From: Oscillospiraceae bacterium
Lineage (GTDB): Bacteria > Bacillota > Clostridia > Oscillospirales > QAMX01
NCBI GenBank assembly: GCA_015068345.1
Contig: SVKS01000008.1
Span: 1-50,322 of the forward strand
DNA: 50,322 nt
Direction of reading: 5' to 3'
Made by a program: the position numbers and the translations under genes. Positions within the stretch are counted from its first letter, which is position 1. Each line of letters opens with the position of its first letter. Under the pieces are notes generated by a model that had not been told where the DNA came from, ran no database searches, and saw only the letters and a list, made by a program, of their open reading frames with translations. This document shows, piece after piece, positions 24,404 through 32,941 of this stretch.

Positions 24404-25141
24404 TTAATATTCCACCGTGGCGGTGTATGGCCTGTGGTCCGATTCCAGCACAGCGGGAATGTCGGCGGCGGTGAAGGTGATATTGCGCCCAAGGATATAG
24501 TCGATCTTCATTTCGGGGGCATCAGCGGGGAAGCTGAGCTTTTCCGAATCAAACAAAGCCGCCGAATCGTCGGCAATTTCCAGAAGGGGTGCCAGAATGG
24601 GATCATCGGGGGTCATGTTGAAGTCCCCCATCAAAACCACCGGCCCCTCTTCCGCTTCGAAAAGGGCCTTGGCGGTGGCAACCGCATTCCGCATTTCGGC
24701 CTTGGCCAGGCCGAAATGGCTCACAAGAACCGTGATCGGCTTTCCTGCCTCCGGTTCGATCACCGCCCGGAGCACACATCGGGTCTCGTAGTAGGCATCC
24801 TCATCCTTCACAGGGGGATCGGGAATCAGAATGGTTTCGGCTTTTTGAATGGGCCAGCGGGAAAGCAGGGCATTGCCGTAGGGCCAGCCCTTCCCCAGCC
24901 GGATGGCGGCGGCAAAGTAGCCCTGGTAGCCCATCATGGCCGCCATGTTTTCCGCCTGGGAATAATATTCCGGTGTAGGGCCGGCTTCATACACTTCATT
25001 TAGTCCCACAATATCGGCCCCCGCTTTGCGGATCACGTGGGCCAGGGCGGGCAGCAGGATGATCTCCTTTCCCTCCGGGGCGATGCGGGTTTTGTAATTC
25101 AGCCCGTGCTGAATGTTGTAACTCATCAGTTTCAATTCCAT
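24404..25141 (-). CDS. Endonuclease/exonuclease/phosphatase (EEP) family hydrolase
   Basis: 245 residues. EEP fold motifs in order: LMSYNIQHG (metal/Asn), DIVGLNEVYEAG (catalytic Glu), YGNALLSRWPI, LVSHFGLAKAEMR (His), LMGDFNMTPDDP (catalytic Asp and Asn), KIDYILG and LESDHRPYTATV (catalytic Asp-His). All active-site residues are intact. Members cleave phosphodiesters in nucleic acids, sphingomyelin or inositol phosphates. The absence of a signal peptide and the neighbouring rhamnosidase argue for a small-molecule substrate, but that is inference. Starts 21 nt after the glycyl radical enzyme. Confidence 0.88.
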   Translation of the reverse strand: MELKLMSYNIQHGLNYKTRIAPEGKEIILLPALAHVIRKAGADIVGLNEVYEAGPTPEYYSQAENMAAMMGYQGYFAAAIRLGKGWPYGNALLSRWPIQKAETILIPDPPVKDEDAYYETRCVLRAVIEPEAGKPITVLVSHFGLAKAEMRNAVATAKALFEAEEGPVVLMGDFNMTPDDPILAPLLEIADDSAALFDSEKLSFPADAPEMKIDYILGRNITFTAADIPAVLESDHRPYTATVEY

Positions 25142-25162
25142 GACAGGTTCCGTCCTTTATTT

Positions 25163-27322
25163 TCAATTTTCGGTTCGGTTGATCACTTCGTCCTGCATAT
25201 CCCGGGACAGCACCCCAAACAGGGCACTGTAACCGCAGATCCTGACCACCAGATCAGGGTGGGTTCCCTTGTGATCCCGCTCCTCCACCAGGAGTTTTTT
25301 GTCCACCACGTTGGGCTGCAATACCGGAATCTTCAGGTCGATGCAGGTTTTGATGTAGTCGGCCATCACCGCCAGGTAGCGGTCCCCTTCCCCAAAGGGG
25401 ATGGCAATATCCAGCATACCCACGTCGTCGAATTCCGCCTCGGTAATGGCCGCCAGGCTTTCGGCGGCGGTGGTCAGTTCGGGAAGACGGGCCATATTCA
25501 TCTGCCGGGAAAGATCCTCTCCCTGCCGACGGCCGTCCGGGGTGGCGGGGGTATTCCGCCAGGTGTGGAAGAAATAGTAGGTAAACAGGGAGGTGTGCCA
25601 CTCGATGCCCTGGCCGTTGTAGATGCCCCGGGACACCTTCGAAAGGTCCTCTGCCAGCCTTTTTGCATATGCATCCGCACTCTGGCTGTGGCCAAAGCGG
25701 TTTTTGCTGTTTTGGAGCTTAGCCCGGAGCACCTCGTACCCCTGGAAATCTGCCTCCAGGGCCGCCATCAGTTCCGAAAGACTTCCCTCCCGATAAGCCT
25801 CTTCCAATGCCAAAAGGCTGTCCACCAGGGTACCAAAGCCCACCAGAGACAGGGTCTTGTGCTGATAGCGGGCGCCTCCCTGGCAAATATCCAACCCTCT
25901 GGCCATGCAATCGGCGGTGAAGGCCGACTGAATGGGTTCCAGCTTGATCTGATGATGGATCGATTCAAAGGGGGCAAAGGTTTCGGCCAGCGCCCGGATG
26001 TAGCTTCGTAAGTTCCGGAAGAAGGAACGGTAAAGGGCATCGAAGCTTTCGGTATCAAAGGCCCCATACTTATAAATGTCCCGCTTGTTTCCCTTCAGGG
26101 TATCCAGCAAAATCCGGGGCATATTCAGATAAACAAAGGCCCTGGAATGGAGCTGGTTGCGGCAAATGACCTCCTCACACCCCACCCCCACGTAGGTGCG
26201 GGCATCCTCCGGCGAAAGGCCCATCCGCATGAACATGGGCACGATGTAGTCATCGTTTTCCACAATGATGTTGTTATTTCCCGACCGGATCACCTCCGCC
26301 AGCCGCAGGAGGTAGGCTTTCGGGCTGTATGCCCCAGCCCGGGCGTTGAGTTTTGGATGAATCAGCTTGTTTTGGAGGTAGATATCGATAACGATGTCGG
26401 TGACCTCGTTATATACCGGGTTGCCCTCCGGATCGCATCCCCCGATCATAACGGTAACTCCGTTGTCGAAGGATTGGCGTTCTTCGGTGTAGTGGGCATG
26501 GGCGTCGGTTTTGTAAAGGAAACAGGCAATCAGGAACCGGCCTTCCTCCGGCGTGATGCGCCCCGCTTCCAGGTCTGCCCTGTAGAAGGGTTCCAACAGC
26601 CGATCGATGGGCCCCTGGGCGTGCATCCCCAGCCCATCCAGCATGGCCATGAAAAGGGCGGCACAAAGCAGGGAGTTGCAGGCGTCAAAAAGGGTCACCG
26701 GCGGGCTCCATGGAGTATTCACCGCATCCCGGATGCGGGTCATGTTGTGGATGGTATCCTCGTCCAACCCCGGCTCGGCCAGGCGTTTCACCGCCACTTC
26801 CTTGAACCGCTCCCCAAGCCGCTTTACCAGCAGGCAGATCTCCATGACCCCTTCCCGGTATCTTTTTTTCTCCGGGTCGGTTTCGGTTTCATTATACTTT
26901 TCGCACTCCTCATAAACACCCTTGAAGCCCTCCGCCAGGAGCTTGTCGTAATCCATGGTGCGGTGGAGCTGATCGGTGTAGTAGCCGAAGCTGCCCAGGT
27001 TTTCCTTGCGCAGAGTTTCCGCCAGGTCATACACCGGGGAAAGATCTACCCCGCTTTTTTCCTGGTGGAGCCAACCCACCCCGTAGTGGCAGTAGCCCCG
27101 GTCGCCGCCCCCGTCGATTTCGAAGGCGTAGGGATAGTGGTCAAAAAGATGCACCGGGCAAAGCTCCACCGCCGCCCGGACGATGGCAAGCTTCCGCTCC
27201 AGGGGATCTCCCCCCACCGGCACCCGCTCCGCCACCATAGCCATATCGGTGGGGTAGTGCTCCATCACCCGGTCAAATTCCCGGGCAATGACCGATTTCA
27301 TGCTTTGGAAGTCGAAATTCAT
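25163..27322 (-). CDS. Glycyl radical enzyme (pyruvate formate-lyase superfamily), substrate unknown
   Basis: 719 residues from ATG 27322, behind AGGAGG. The C-terminal glycyl-radical site is VVRICGYSALF (G697), and the thiyl cysteine is in YVGVGCEEVICR (C382). Other barrel motifs are HSRAFVYLN, CMARGLDICQGGARYQ, NTPATPDGRRQGE and NVVDKKLL. The single Cys in GCEE, unlike the CC of pyruvate formate-lyase, points to a dehydratase-like or other C-C/C-X lyase. It is shorter than most members (~790-850). It needs a radical-SAM activase; the only one in the window lies 8.5 kb away next to a GH2 gene. Oxygen-sensitive cytosolic enzyme, in an operon with rhamnosidase and EEP hydrolase. Confidence 0.9.
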   Translation of the reverse strand: MNFDFQSMKSVIAREFDRVMEHYPTDMAMVAERVPVGGDPLERKLAIVRAAVELCPVHLFDHYPYAFEIDGGGDRGYCHYGVGWLHQEKSGVDLSPVYDLAETLRKENLGSFGYYTDQLHRTMDYDKLLAEGFKGVYEECEKYNETETDPEKKRYREGVMEICLLVKRLGERFKEVAVKRLAEPGLDEDTIHNMTRIRDAVNTPWSPPVTLFDACNSLLCAALFMAMLDGLGMHAQGPIDRLLEPFYRADLEAGRITPEEGRFLIACFLYKTDAHAHYTEERQSFDNGVTVMIGGCDPEGNPVYNEVTDIVIDIYLQNKLIHPKLNARAGAYSPKAYLLRLAEVIRSGNNNIIVENDDYIVPMFMRMGLSPEDARTYVGVGCEEVICRNQLHSRAFVYLNMPRILLDTLKGNKRDIYKYGAFDTESFDALYRSFFRNLRSYIRALAETFAPFESIHHQIKLEPIQSAFTADCMARGLDICQGGARYQHKTLSLVGFGTLVDSLLALEEAYREGSLSELMAALEADFQGYEVLRAKLQNSKNRFGHSQSADAYAKRLAEDLSKVSRGIYNGQGIEWHTSLFTYYFFHTWRNTPATPDGRRQGEDLSRQMNMARLPELTTAAESLAAITEAEFDDVGMLDIAIPFGEGDRYLAVMADYIKTCIDLKIPVLQPNVVDKKLLVEERDHKGTHPDLVVRICGYSALFGVLSRDMQDEVINRTEN

Positions 27323-27388
27323 AGGTTCCTCCTGTTTCAAATGCCACAAGCTCCCCCCGGAGGTGGGAGGAGCGGTGGAAATATGTTC

Positions 27389-29125
27389 TTATTCGATGCC
27401 CAAATTGCTTTCCCCTTCCCGGAACTGGAGGGAGTAAAGCTTGGCATAAACGCCGTTTTCGGTGATGAGGGCGTCGTGGGTGCCCTCTTCGATGATCTTA
27501 CCTCTGGAAACCACCACAATGCGGTCGGCATTGCGCACGGTGGAAAGCCGGTGGGCTACCACCAGGGTGGTGCGGCCTTTGCACAGCTCGTCCAGGGCTT
27601 CCTGGATCAAAATTTCGGTGGTGTTGTCCAAAGCCGAGGTGGCTTCGTCCAGAATCAGGATGGCAGGATCCTTCAGGAATACCCGGGCGATGGACAGACG
27701 CTGTTTCTGCCCGCCGGAAAGCTTCACGCCACGCTCGCCGATTTGAGTATCGTACCCATCCGGCAGGGTGGCCACGTATTCGTCGATGTTGGCTCTCTTT
27801 GCGGCTTCCACCATTTCCTCGTAGGTGGCATCCGGACGGCCGTAAAGAATGTTTTCGCCGATGGTACCGTCGAAGAGGAACACGTCCTGCTGAACGATAC
27901 CGATGTTGCGGCGGAGCGACTCCAGGGTGATGTCGTTGATATCCACCCCATCGATGGTAAGCTTACCCTCGTCGTAATTGTAGAACCGGGGAATCAGATG
28001 GCACAGGGTGGTCTTGCCTCCGCCGGAGGGGCCCACCAGAGCCAGCTTCTGGCCCTTGCCGATGTCCAGGGTGATGTCGTGAACCACTTCCTTGGATTCA
28101 TCATAGGCGAAGCTGACGTGGTCGAAAACGATGTTGCCTTCCACCTTTTCCATGGGCTTGGCATCGGGCTTTTCAAATTCCGGCTCCTCGTCCATGACTT
28201 CCAGGAAGCGGGCAAAACCGGTGACACCGTTCTGGTACTGCTCCACAAAACCGATCAGGGTCATCACCGGCCCGATGAACAGGTTGATGGATACCACGAA
28301 GGTGGAGTAATCGCCAAAGGTGATCCGACCGCCATAGAGGAACAAACCACCGGCGATCAGCACAATGACGTTAAAAATATCGGTAACGAAGGCGGTGGAG
28401 GAATGGAACTGGGCCATGTAGCGGTAGGACTTCCGCCGGGCTTCCACGTACATCTGGTTGCCCCGTTCGAACTTTTTGGATTCGGTATCAAAATTGGTGA
28501 AGGCTTTGGTAACCCGGATACCCGAAATACTGCTTTCCAGGGCGGAGTTGATCTCCGCAATGGATTTGCGGCTTTCCATGAAGGCGTCCCGCATCTTTTT
28601 CCGAAGGATCAGGGATACACTCACCAGAATGGGTACGCAGGCGAAGATGACCAGGGTCAAAACCCAGTCGATGGTACACAGATAGCAGAAGGAACCCACC
28701 ACCATCACCGAGCAGATGAACAGGTTTTCCGGGCCATGGTGGGCCAGCTCGCTGATTTCAAACAGGTCGTTGGTCATGCGGGACATGATCTTGCCGGTTT
28801 CGTTGTTGTCGTAGTAGCTATAGGGCAGGGATTCCAGCTTGCGGAACAGGTCGGTACGCATGTGGGCCTGCATTTTGACACCCACCACGTGGCCCTGGTA
28901 CTGGATAAAGTACTGGAGCGCCATGCGGATGGCGTAAACGCAAAGCAGGGCCAGACCGATCACCACGATCATCTTGTACTGGCGGTTGGGAATCAGGTCG
29001 TTGAGCATGGTGCGGGTCATGATGGGATAGAGCATCCCAATCAGCGACACCGTCAGGGAGGCAGCCATGTCCAGGGAGAACATGAGCAAATGGGGCTTGT
29101 AGTAGGCGGCGAAACGTTTGAGCAT
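27389..29125 (-). CDS. ABC transporter, fused permease-ATPase (exporter type)
   Basis: 578 residues from ATG 29125 behind AGGAGA. Six transmembrane helices in the first ~310 residues, with the type-1 exporter coupling segments, then the ATPase: Walker A VGPSGGGKTT, Q-loop QQDVFLF, signature KLSGGQKQRLSIARV, Walker B ILILDEATSALD and H-loop AHRLST. Half-transporter that dimerises in the cytoplasmic membrane, MsbA/LmrA-like; substrate unknown. The 66-nt gap to the glycyl radical enzyme suggests co-transcription. No partner half-transporter is adjacent, so a homodimer is likely. Confidence 0.93.
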   Translation of the reverse strand: MLKRFAAYYKPHLLMFSLDMAASLTVSLIGMLYPIMTRTMLNDLIPNRQYKMIVVIGLALLCVYAIRMALQYFIQYQGHVVGVKMQAHMRTDLFRKLESLPYSYYDNNETGKIMSRMTNDLFEISELAHHGPENLFICSVMVVGSFCYLCTIDWVLTLVIFACVPILVSVSLILRKKMRDAFMESRKSIAEINSALESSISGIRVTKAFTNFDTESKKFERGNQMYVEARRKSYRYMAQFHSSTAFVTDIFNVIVLIAGGLFLYGGRITFGDYSTFVVSINLFIGPVMTLIGFVEQYQNGVTGFARFLEVMDEEPEFEKPDAKPMEKVEGNIVFDHVSFAYDESKEVVHDITLDIGKGQKLALVGPSGGGKTTLCHLIPRFYNYDEGKLTIDGVDINDITLESLRRNIGIVQQDVFLFDGTIGENILYGRPDATYEEMVEAAKRANIDEYVATLPDGYDTQIGERGVKLSGGQKQRLSIARVFLKDPAILILDEATSALDNTTEILIQEALDELCKGRTTLVVAHRLSTVRNADRIVVVSRGKIIEEGTHDALITENGVYAKLYSLQFREGESNLGIE

Positions 29126-29156
29126 GAGGGTCTCCTTTTTCTTCCTTTTTTGTATT

Positions 29157-29185
29157 ATTATACACCCGAATTTTCCCGATTGCAA
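29157..29185 (-). promoter_or_regulatory. Promoter of the ABC/GRE/EEP/GH78 operon
   Basis: Minus strand TTGCAA (29185-29180), 17-nt spacer, TATAAT (29162-29157). Confidence 0.75.
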
Positions 29186-29265
29186 GTGGCAAAGCAGATC
29201 CCATCCTTCTCCCTCTATCCTCCGGTGCAGTTTGCATTTTTGCATACTATCCTGCAAAATGGGGG

Positions 29266-29293
29266 TTGACAGCGGCGAAAAAATGAGTATAAT
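29266..29293 (+). promoter_or_regulatory. Promoter of the thrS T-box transcript
   Basis: TTGACA (29266-29271), 16-nt spacer, TATAAT (29288-29293). Confidence 0.8.
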
Positions 29294-29299
29294 ATATTC

Positions 29300-29555
29300 T
29301 GTTGAAAGGCTGTGACGAAGAAAGTAGCCCCTGCGGGAGAGCACAGAGAGAGGAACGTCAGCTGCAAGTTCCTTCTCAAACGCCCGGGTGAAGACCACTT
29401 CCGAGCCGTCGTGCCGAAATGCCAGCAGAGTAGGTGCGGCCGTATCCCGCGTTAAGGGTAAGGCTTTTTGGAGCCGGAGAGAAAAATCAAGGTGGAACCG
29501 TGCAGAATTCTGCACCCTTGACGGGAAAGTGACCCGACAAGGGTGCTTTTTGTTT
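29300..29555 (+). ncRNA. T-box leader of thrS (tRNA-Thr sensing)
   Basis: Long leader upstream of thrS. It contains the T-box sequence AAGGTGGAACCGTGC (about 29489-29503) that pairs with the uncharged tRNA acceptor end, preceded by stem I with AAAGTAG near 29318 and a candidate specifier ACC at 29394-29396 in GAAGACCACT. A terminator stem GCACCCTTG/CAAGGGTGC (29512-29520 with 29538-29546) with a T tract competes with the antiterminator. Uncharged tRNA-Thr would allow readthrough into thrS. The specifier position is inferred, the rest is visible. Confidence 0.9.
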
Positions 29556-29587
29556 CCAAAAAATCACAAAGCAAGGAGAAAAAGATC

Positions 29588-31351
29588 ATGAGAGTTGTTT
29601 ATCCCAATGGAACCGTGGGCGAATGCGCCCCGGAAGAAGAGCTTCACATTATCCGCCACACGGCGGCCCACATCATGGCCCAGGCCATCAAGCGCCTGTG
29701 GCCCCACGCCGACTTTGCCTACGGCCCCGCCAATGAAAAGGGCTTCTACTACGACGTAGACCTGGGCGAAACCAAGCTGGGTGACGAAGACCTCCAGGCC
29801 ATCGAGCAGGAAATGCGCAAGATCGTCAAAGAAAACCTGCCCATCAAGGCTTTCATCCTGCCCAGAGCCGAAGCCATCAAGCTGATGGAAGAGCGGGGCG
29901 AAAAGTACAAGATTGAGCACATCGGCGACCTGGCCGAAGACGCTGAAATCAGCTTCTATCAGCAGGGCGAATATGTCGACATGTGCGTCGGTCCCCACCT
30001 GTGCTACACCAAGGCCCTGAAGGCCTTCAAGATCATGGACCAGTCGGGCGCCTACTGGAAAAACGACAAGAACAACAAGATGCTGACCCGCATCAAGGGT
30101 ACTGCCTTCCCCTCCCAGAAGGAGCTGGATGAATACCTGAAGCTTCTGGAAGAAGCCGAAAAGCGGGACCACCGCCGCATCGGCCGGGAAATGGGTCTCT
30201 TCATGTTCGCCGACGAAGCCCCCGGCTTCCCCTTCTTCCTGCCCAAGGGCATGCAGGTGAAAAACGCCCTGATCGAATACTGGCGTGAAATCCACACCCG
30301 TGACCACTACGTGGAGGTTTCCACCCCCATGATCATGAACCGTCACCTGTGGGAAACCAGCGGCCACTGGGATCACTACAAGGACAACATGTATTCCACC
30401 ACCATTGACGAGGATATCTACTGCGTCAAGCCCATGAACTGCCCCGGCGGCGTTATGATCTATGGCTCCACCCCCCACAGCTACCGGGAACTGCCCATCC
30501 GCATGGGTGAACTGGGTCTGGTCCACCGCCACGAGCTGAAGGGCGCCCTTCACGGTCTCTTCCGTGTCCGTTGCTTCACCCAGGATGATGCCCACATCTT
30601 CATGAGAAGAGAACAAATCGCCGAAGAAATCGCCGGTGTTGTCCACCTTATCAACGAAGTTTACGAAAAGTTTGGCTTCAAGTATGCTCTCGAACTCTCC
30701 ACTCGCCCCGAAGACAGCATGGGCAGTGACGAAGATTGGGAAGCCGCTACCAACGGTCTGAAGGAAGCCCTGGAATCCCTGGGTCTGCCCTACACCATCA
30801 ACGAGGGTGACGGCGCCTTCTACGGACCCAAGATCGATTTCCACCTGGAAGATTCCCTTGGCAGAACCTGGCAGTGCGGCACCATTCAGCTGGACTTCCA
30901 GATGCCCATCAACTTCAACCTGGAATACACCGATGAAAAGGGCGAAAAGCAGCGTCCCATCATGATCCACCGGGTCTGCTTCGGCTCCATCGAACGCTTC
31001 ATCGGCATCCTGACCGAGCACTTTGCCGGTAAGTTCCCGGTATGGCTCGCCCCCCTCCAGGCCAAGGTTCTCCTGGTTTCCGAAAAGAGCGCCGAGCTTG
31101 GCACCAAGGTTTACGAAGCCCTCCGTGCCGCCGGTATCCGCACCGAAATGGATACCCGCAACGAAAAGATCGGTTACCTGATCCGGGAAGCCCAGGTTGT
31201 GGACCGTGTCCCCTACATGGTCATCATCGGCCAGAAGGAAATCGAAGAAGGCACCGTTTCGATCCGCAGCCGCGACACCGGCAAGACCGAAAGCATGTCC
31301 CTGGAAGACTTCCTGGCCAAAATCCAGAAGGAAATCAAGGACAGAGTATAA
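29588..31351 (+). CDS. thrS: Threonyl-tRNA synthetase lacking the TGS domain
   Basis: 587 residues from ATG 29588, 9 nt after AAGGAG. It charges tRNA-Thr. The N-terminal editing domain has H24-x3-H28 (IIRHTAAH) and C133-x3-H137 (MCVGPH). The class II core has motif 2 FRVRCFTQDDAHIF, motif 3 with MIHRVCFGSIERFIGIL, and zinc ligands in MNCPGG, the FTQDDAH region and IHR. The C-terminal anticodon-binding domain is PVWLAPLQAKVLLV. Most bacterial ThrRS (~635-640 aa) begin with a ~60-residue TGS domain; here only ~15 residues precede the editing domain. Regulated by the T-box upstream. Confidence 0.95.
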   Translation: MRVVYPNGTVGECAPEEELHIIRHTAAHIMAQAIKRLWPHADFAYGPANEKGFYYDVDLGETKLGDEDLQAIEQEMRKIVKENLPIKAFILPRAEAIKLMEERGEKYKIEHIGDLAEDAEISFYQQGEYVDMCVGPHLCYTKALKAFKIMDQSGAYWKNDKNNKMLTRIKGTAFPSQKELDEYLKLLEEAEKRDHRRIGREMGLFMFADEAPGFPFFLPKGMQVKNALIEYWREIHTRDHYVEVSTPMIMNRHLWETSGHWDHYKDNMYSTTIDEDIYCVKPMNCPGGVMIYGSTPHSYRELPIRMGELGLVHRHELKGALHGLFRVRCFTQDDAHIFMRREQIAEEIAGVVHLINEVYEKFGFKYALELSTRPEDSMGSDEDWEAATNGLKEALESLGLPYTINEGDGAFYGPKIDFHLEDSLGRTWQCGTIQLDFQMPINFNLEYTDEKGEKQRPIMIHRVCFGSIERFIGILTEHFAGKFPVWLAPLQAKVLLVSEKSAELGTKVYEALRAAGIRTEMDTRNEKIGYLIREAQVVDRVPYMVIIGQKEIEEGTVSIRSRDTGKTESMSLEDFLAKIQKEIKDRV

Positions 31352-31367
31352 TCCCCCTGATATCACG

Positions 31368-31398
31368 AAAGAACCGCCCGAGTGGCGGTTCTTTTAAT
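31368..31398 (+). terminator. Terminator of thrS
   Basis: 11-bp stem (31368-31378 with 31384-31394) ending in TTTT, 16 nt after the stop. Confidence 0.87.
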
Positions 31399-31505
31399 AT
31401 CATGCTTCGCACCGGCCGAATCCGGACACTTTCCGAAACGTTCCTCCCGGCACAGGCTCCCTCTGTGGCACAATCTTCGCCTGACGAGAATTGACCGGAG
31501 TAGTC

Positions 31506-31553
31506 GTAGGGGCCGTACCAAGCGGAGGAACGGAGCGCGTGTCGGCCCCCTAC
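31506..31553. repeat. Long REP-like inverted repeat, GTAG at both ends
   Basis: GTAGGGGCCG (31506-31515) pairs with CGGCCCCCTAC (31543-31553) with one bulged C. Same foot and stem type as the repeats near the RAYT, about 18 kb away. The rest of 31399-31625 shows no gene. Confidence 0.65.
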
Positions 31554-31625
31554 AAACCATCTTTCACATTTCTGAAATCCAATGGCTCCGTCTGCAAAGG
31601 GCACCCACAATTCCCGGCGCTACCC

Positions 31626-32096
31626 TCAAAACCTTTCCAGCGCTTCTCCCGTCAGGCGATAGGTGGTCCAATCATCCAAAGCCACCGCCCCGCAGGACTT
31701 GTAAAACTCGATGCTTGGGGTGTTCCAATCCAGGCAATACCATTCCAGCCTGCCGCATCCCCGGGCCCGGGTTTCGGCGGCCAGACGCTTGAGAAGTCCC
31801 TTTCCATATCCTCTTCCCCGGTATTCCGGCAGGACGAAAAGGTCCTCCAGCCAGATGCCTGCCCGGCCCAGGAAGGTGGAAAAGTTGTGGCAGAAAAGGG
31901 CCATGCCCACTTCTTTTCCCTCTGCCAGAACAAACAGCACCTCTGCCTTGCCCCGTTCGAAAATCCACTCCCGCAGGGTGGCTTCGTCGGCCACCACCTG
32001 ATCGGACATTTTTTCATACTCCGCCAAAGCCCGGATGAAGGAAAGAATCAATCCCTCATCCCCCATCTGTGCAAAACGAAACTGCATTTTTTCCAC
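31626..32096 (-). CDS. GNAT-family N-acetyltransferase, diamine/polyamine acetyltransferase-like
   Basis: 156 residues. Start GTG 32096 is preferred because GGAGG lies 10 nt upstream; the ATG at 32087 is further away. GNAT motif A is LEDLFVLPEYRGRGYGKGLLKRLA with the acetyl-CoA loop. The C-terminal GCGRLEWYCLDWNTPSIEFYKSCGA and WTTYRLTG match the spermidine/spermine (SAT1-like) subgroup, as does IRALAEYEKMSDQV near the N-terminus. It transfers acetyl to a small amine; the substrate is inferred from subgroup pattern. Single gene, facing thrS. Confidence 0.88.
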   Translation of the reverse strand: MEKMQFRFAQMGDEGLILSFIRALAEYEKMSDQVVADEATLREWIFERGKAEVLFVLAEGKEVGMALFCHNFSTFLGRAGIWLEDLFVLPEYRGRGYGKGLLKRLAAETRARGCGRLEWYCLDWNTPSIEFYKSCGAVALDDWTTYRLTGEALERF

Positions 32097-32199
32097 GTGA
32101 CATCATCCTCCGAATTGGCGCATTTTCCACCATGATAGCACGCATCTCCTTATCTGTCAAATATTTTCCGCTTTTCTAGAAATTTCCCCGGTTTGGGGC

Positions 32200-32228
32200 T
32201 TGCTTTTTCCTGCAGAATGTGGTATACT
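32200..32228 (+). promoter_or_regulatory. Promoter of tRNA-Ser
   Basis: TTGCTT (32200-32205), 17-nt spacer, TATACT (32223-32228). Confidence 0.65.
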
Positions 32229-32258
32229 ATCCGAGTCAACTGAAAATACTTTCACCGT

Positions 32259-32348
32259 GGAGAAGTACTCAAGTGGTGAAGAGGCTCCCCTGCTAAGGGA
32301 GTAGGGCGGGTGACCGTCGCAAGGGTTCAAATCCCTTCTTCTCCGCCA
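32259..32348 (+). tRNA. tRNA-Ser (anticodon GCU)
   Basis: 90 nt with encoded CCA. Acceptor stem GGAGAAG/CTTCTCC, anticodon GCT at 32292-32294 in loop CTGCTAA, a long class II variable arm (GGGCGGGTGACCGTC region) and T arm GGGTTCAAATCCC. It reads AGC/AGU codons. Followed at once by a strong terminator. Confidence 0.96.
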
Positions 32349-32389
32349 GGAAAACCCCTTTGTCTTACGACAAAGGGGTTTTTTTCAAT
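32347..32389 (+). repeat. Terminator/direct repeat, copy 1 (left flank of hairpin-array module)
   Basis: 13-bp stem (32351-32363 with 32370-32382) plus T tract terminates tRNA-Ser. Its ~43 nt recur nearly unchanged at 33474-33515, so the AT-rich module between them is bracketed by direct repeats. Confidence 0.85.
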
Positions 32390-32558
32390 GAAATAAACCC
32401 CTTGCGGGATTTGTGAAATAACGCTTCGCGTTATGAAATAGCTGTCGCTATGAAATACGCTGCGGCGTATGAGGAATTCATTTTATTTCACATTTTGCCG
32501 CTAAGGCAAAATATTTCATAATCCGCAGGATTATTTCATATTGCGTAGCAATATTTCA
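32389..32558. repeat. Array of unique small hairpins separated by TGAAAT / ATTTCA
   Basis: TGAAAT occurs at 32389, 32414, 32434 and 32451. Past a central GAATTC (32474-32479) its complement ATTTCA occurs at 32485, 32513, 32533 and 32553. Between successive copies lie hairpins of different sequence: AACGC/GCGTT, TAGC/GCTA, TACGC/GCGTA, then ATTTTGCC/GGCAAAAT, TAATCC/GGATTA, TATTGC/GCAATA, with loops of 3-5 nt. The whole array is thus a giant inverted repeat of hexamers with non-repeated stem-loops as spacers, directly upstream of a four-helix-bundle gene. Confidence 0.85.
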
Positions 32559-32568
32559 CTTAATATGC

Positions 32569-32574
32569 TATAAT
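32569..32574 (+). promoter_or_regulatory. -10 box of the four-helix-bundle gene
   Basis: TATAAT 20 nt before the ATG, directly after the hairpin array; no good -35 at the right distance, the array itself occupies it. Confidence 0.5.
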
Positions 32575-32593
32575 ACTTGTAGAGGCGAGGATT

Positions 32594-32941
32594 ATGAAAG
32601 AAAATAAACTTGTCGACTTATCTATGGATTTTGCCATTAAAACCATCAAACTCTGCGAAACTATCAAAGGACATTATTTTCTCGTTAATCAGTTGGAGCG
32701 TTCTGCAACCTCTATTGGCGCAAACATTCACGAAGCGAACTATGCCCATGGCAAACCCGACTTTATTGCAAAATTGCAAATCGCCTTAAAAGAATGTTGC
32801 GAAACAGAATACTGGCTGGAACTGTTTGTGAAATCCGATATTCTGAATAGAGAAACGGCGGTTGATCTTTATAATCAATGCGGCACAATCCGCCGCATAT
32901 TGATTGCCTCTATCAACATCGCAAAGGAGAATACAAAATGA
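32594..32941 (+). CDS. Four-helix-bundle protein (23S rRNA intervening-sequence/S23 family)
   Basis: 115 residues, start ATG 32594 behind GAGGCGAGG. Entirely helical with the family signature: DLSMDFAIKTIKLCETIKG, FLVNQLERSATSIGANIHEA, FIAKLQIALKECCETEYWLEL, and GTIRRILIASINIAKEN. Members form toroidal pentamers with a basic face and were first found inside intervening sequences of 23S rRNA genes; the related Avd binds RNA in diversity-generating retroelements. The function of stand-alone copies is unknown. AT-rich unlike its neighbours. Its TGA overlaps the next ATG (ATGA). The RNA-binding reputation and the adjacent hairpin array suggest it binds that RNA or DNA. Confidence 0.92.
   Translation: MKENKLVDLSMDFAIKTIKLCETIKGHYFLVNQLERSATSIGANIHEANYAHGKPDFIAKLQIALKECCETEYWLELFVKSDILNRETAVDLYNQCGTIRRILIASINIAKENTK

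Noticed and set aside
26147-29269. ~1040-codon plus-strand frame opposite the glycyl radical enzyme and ABC exporter
   Set aside because: Complementary-strand artefact; the minus strand holds Walker motifs and the glycyl-radical site.
32389-32558. CRISPR array
   Set aside because: The repeated unit is only 6 nt, flips orientation in the middle, and the spacers are perfect small hairpins; no cas genes.
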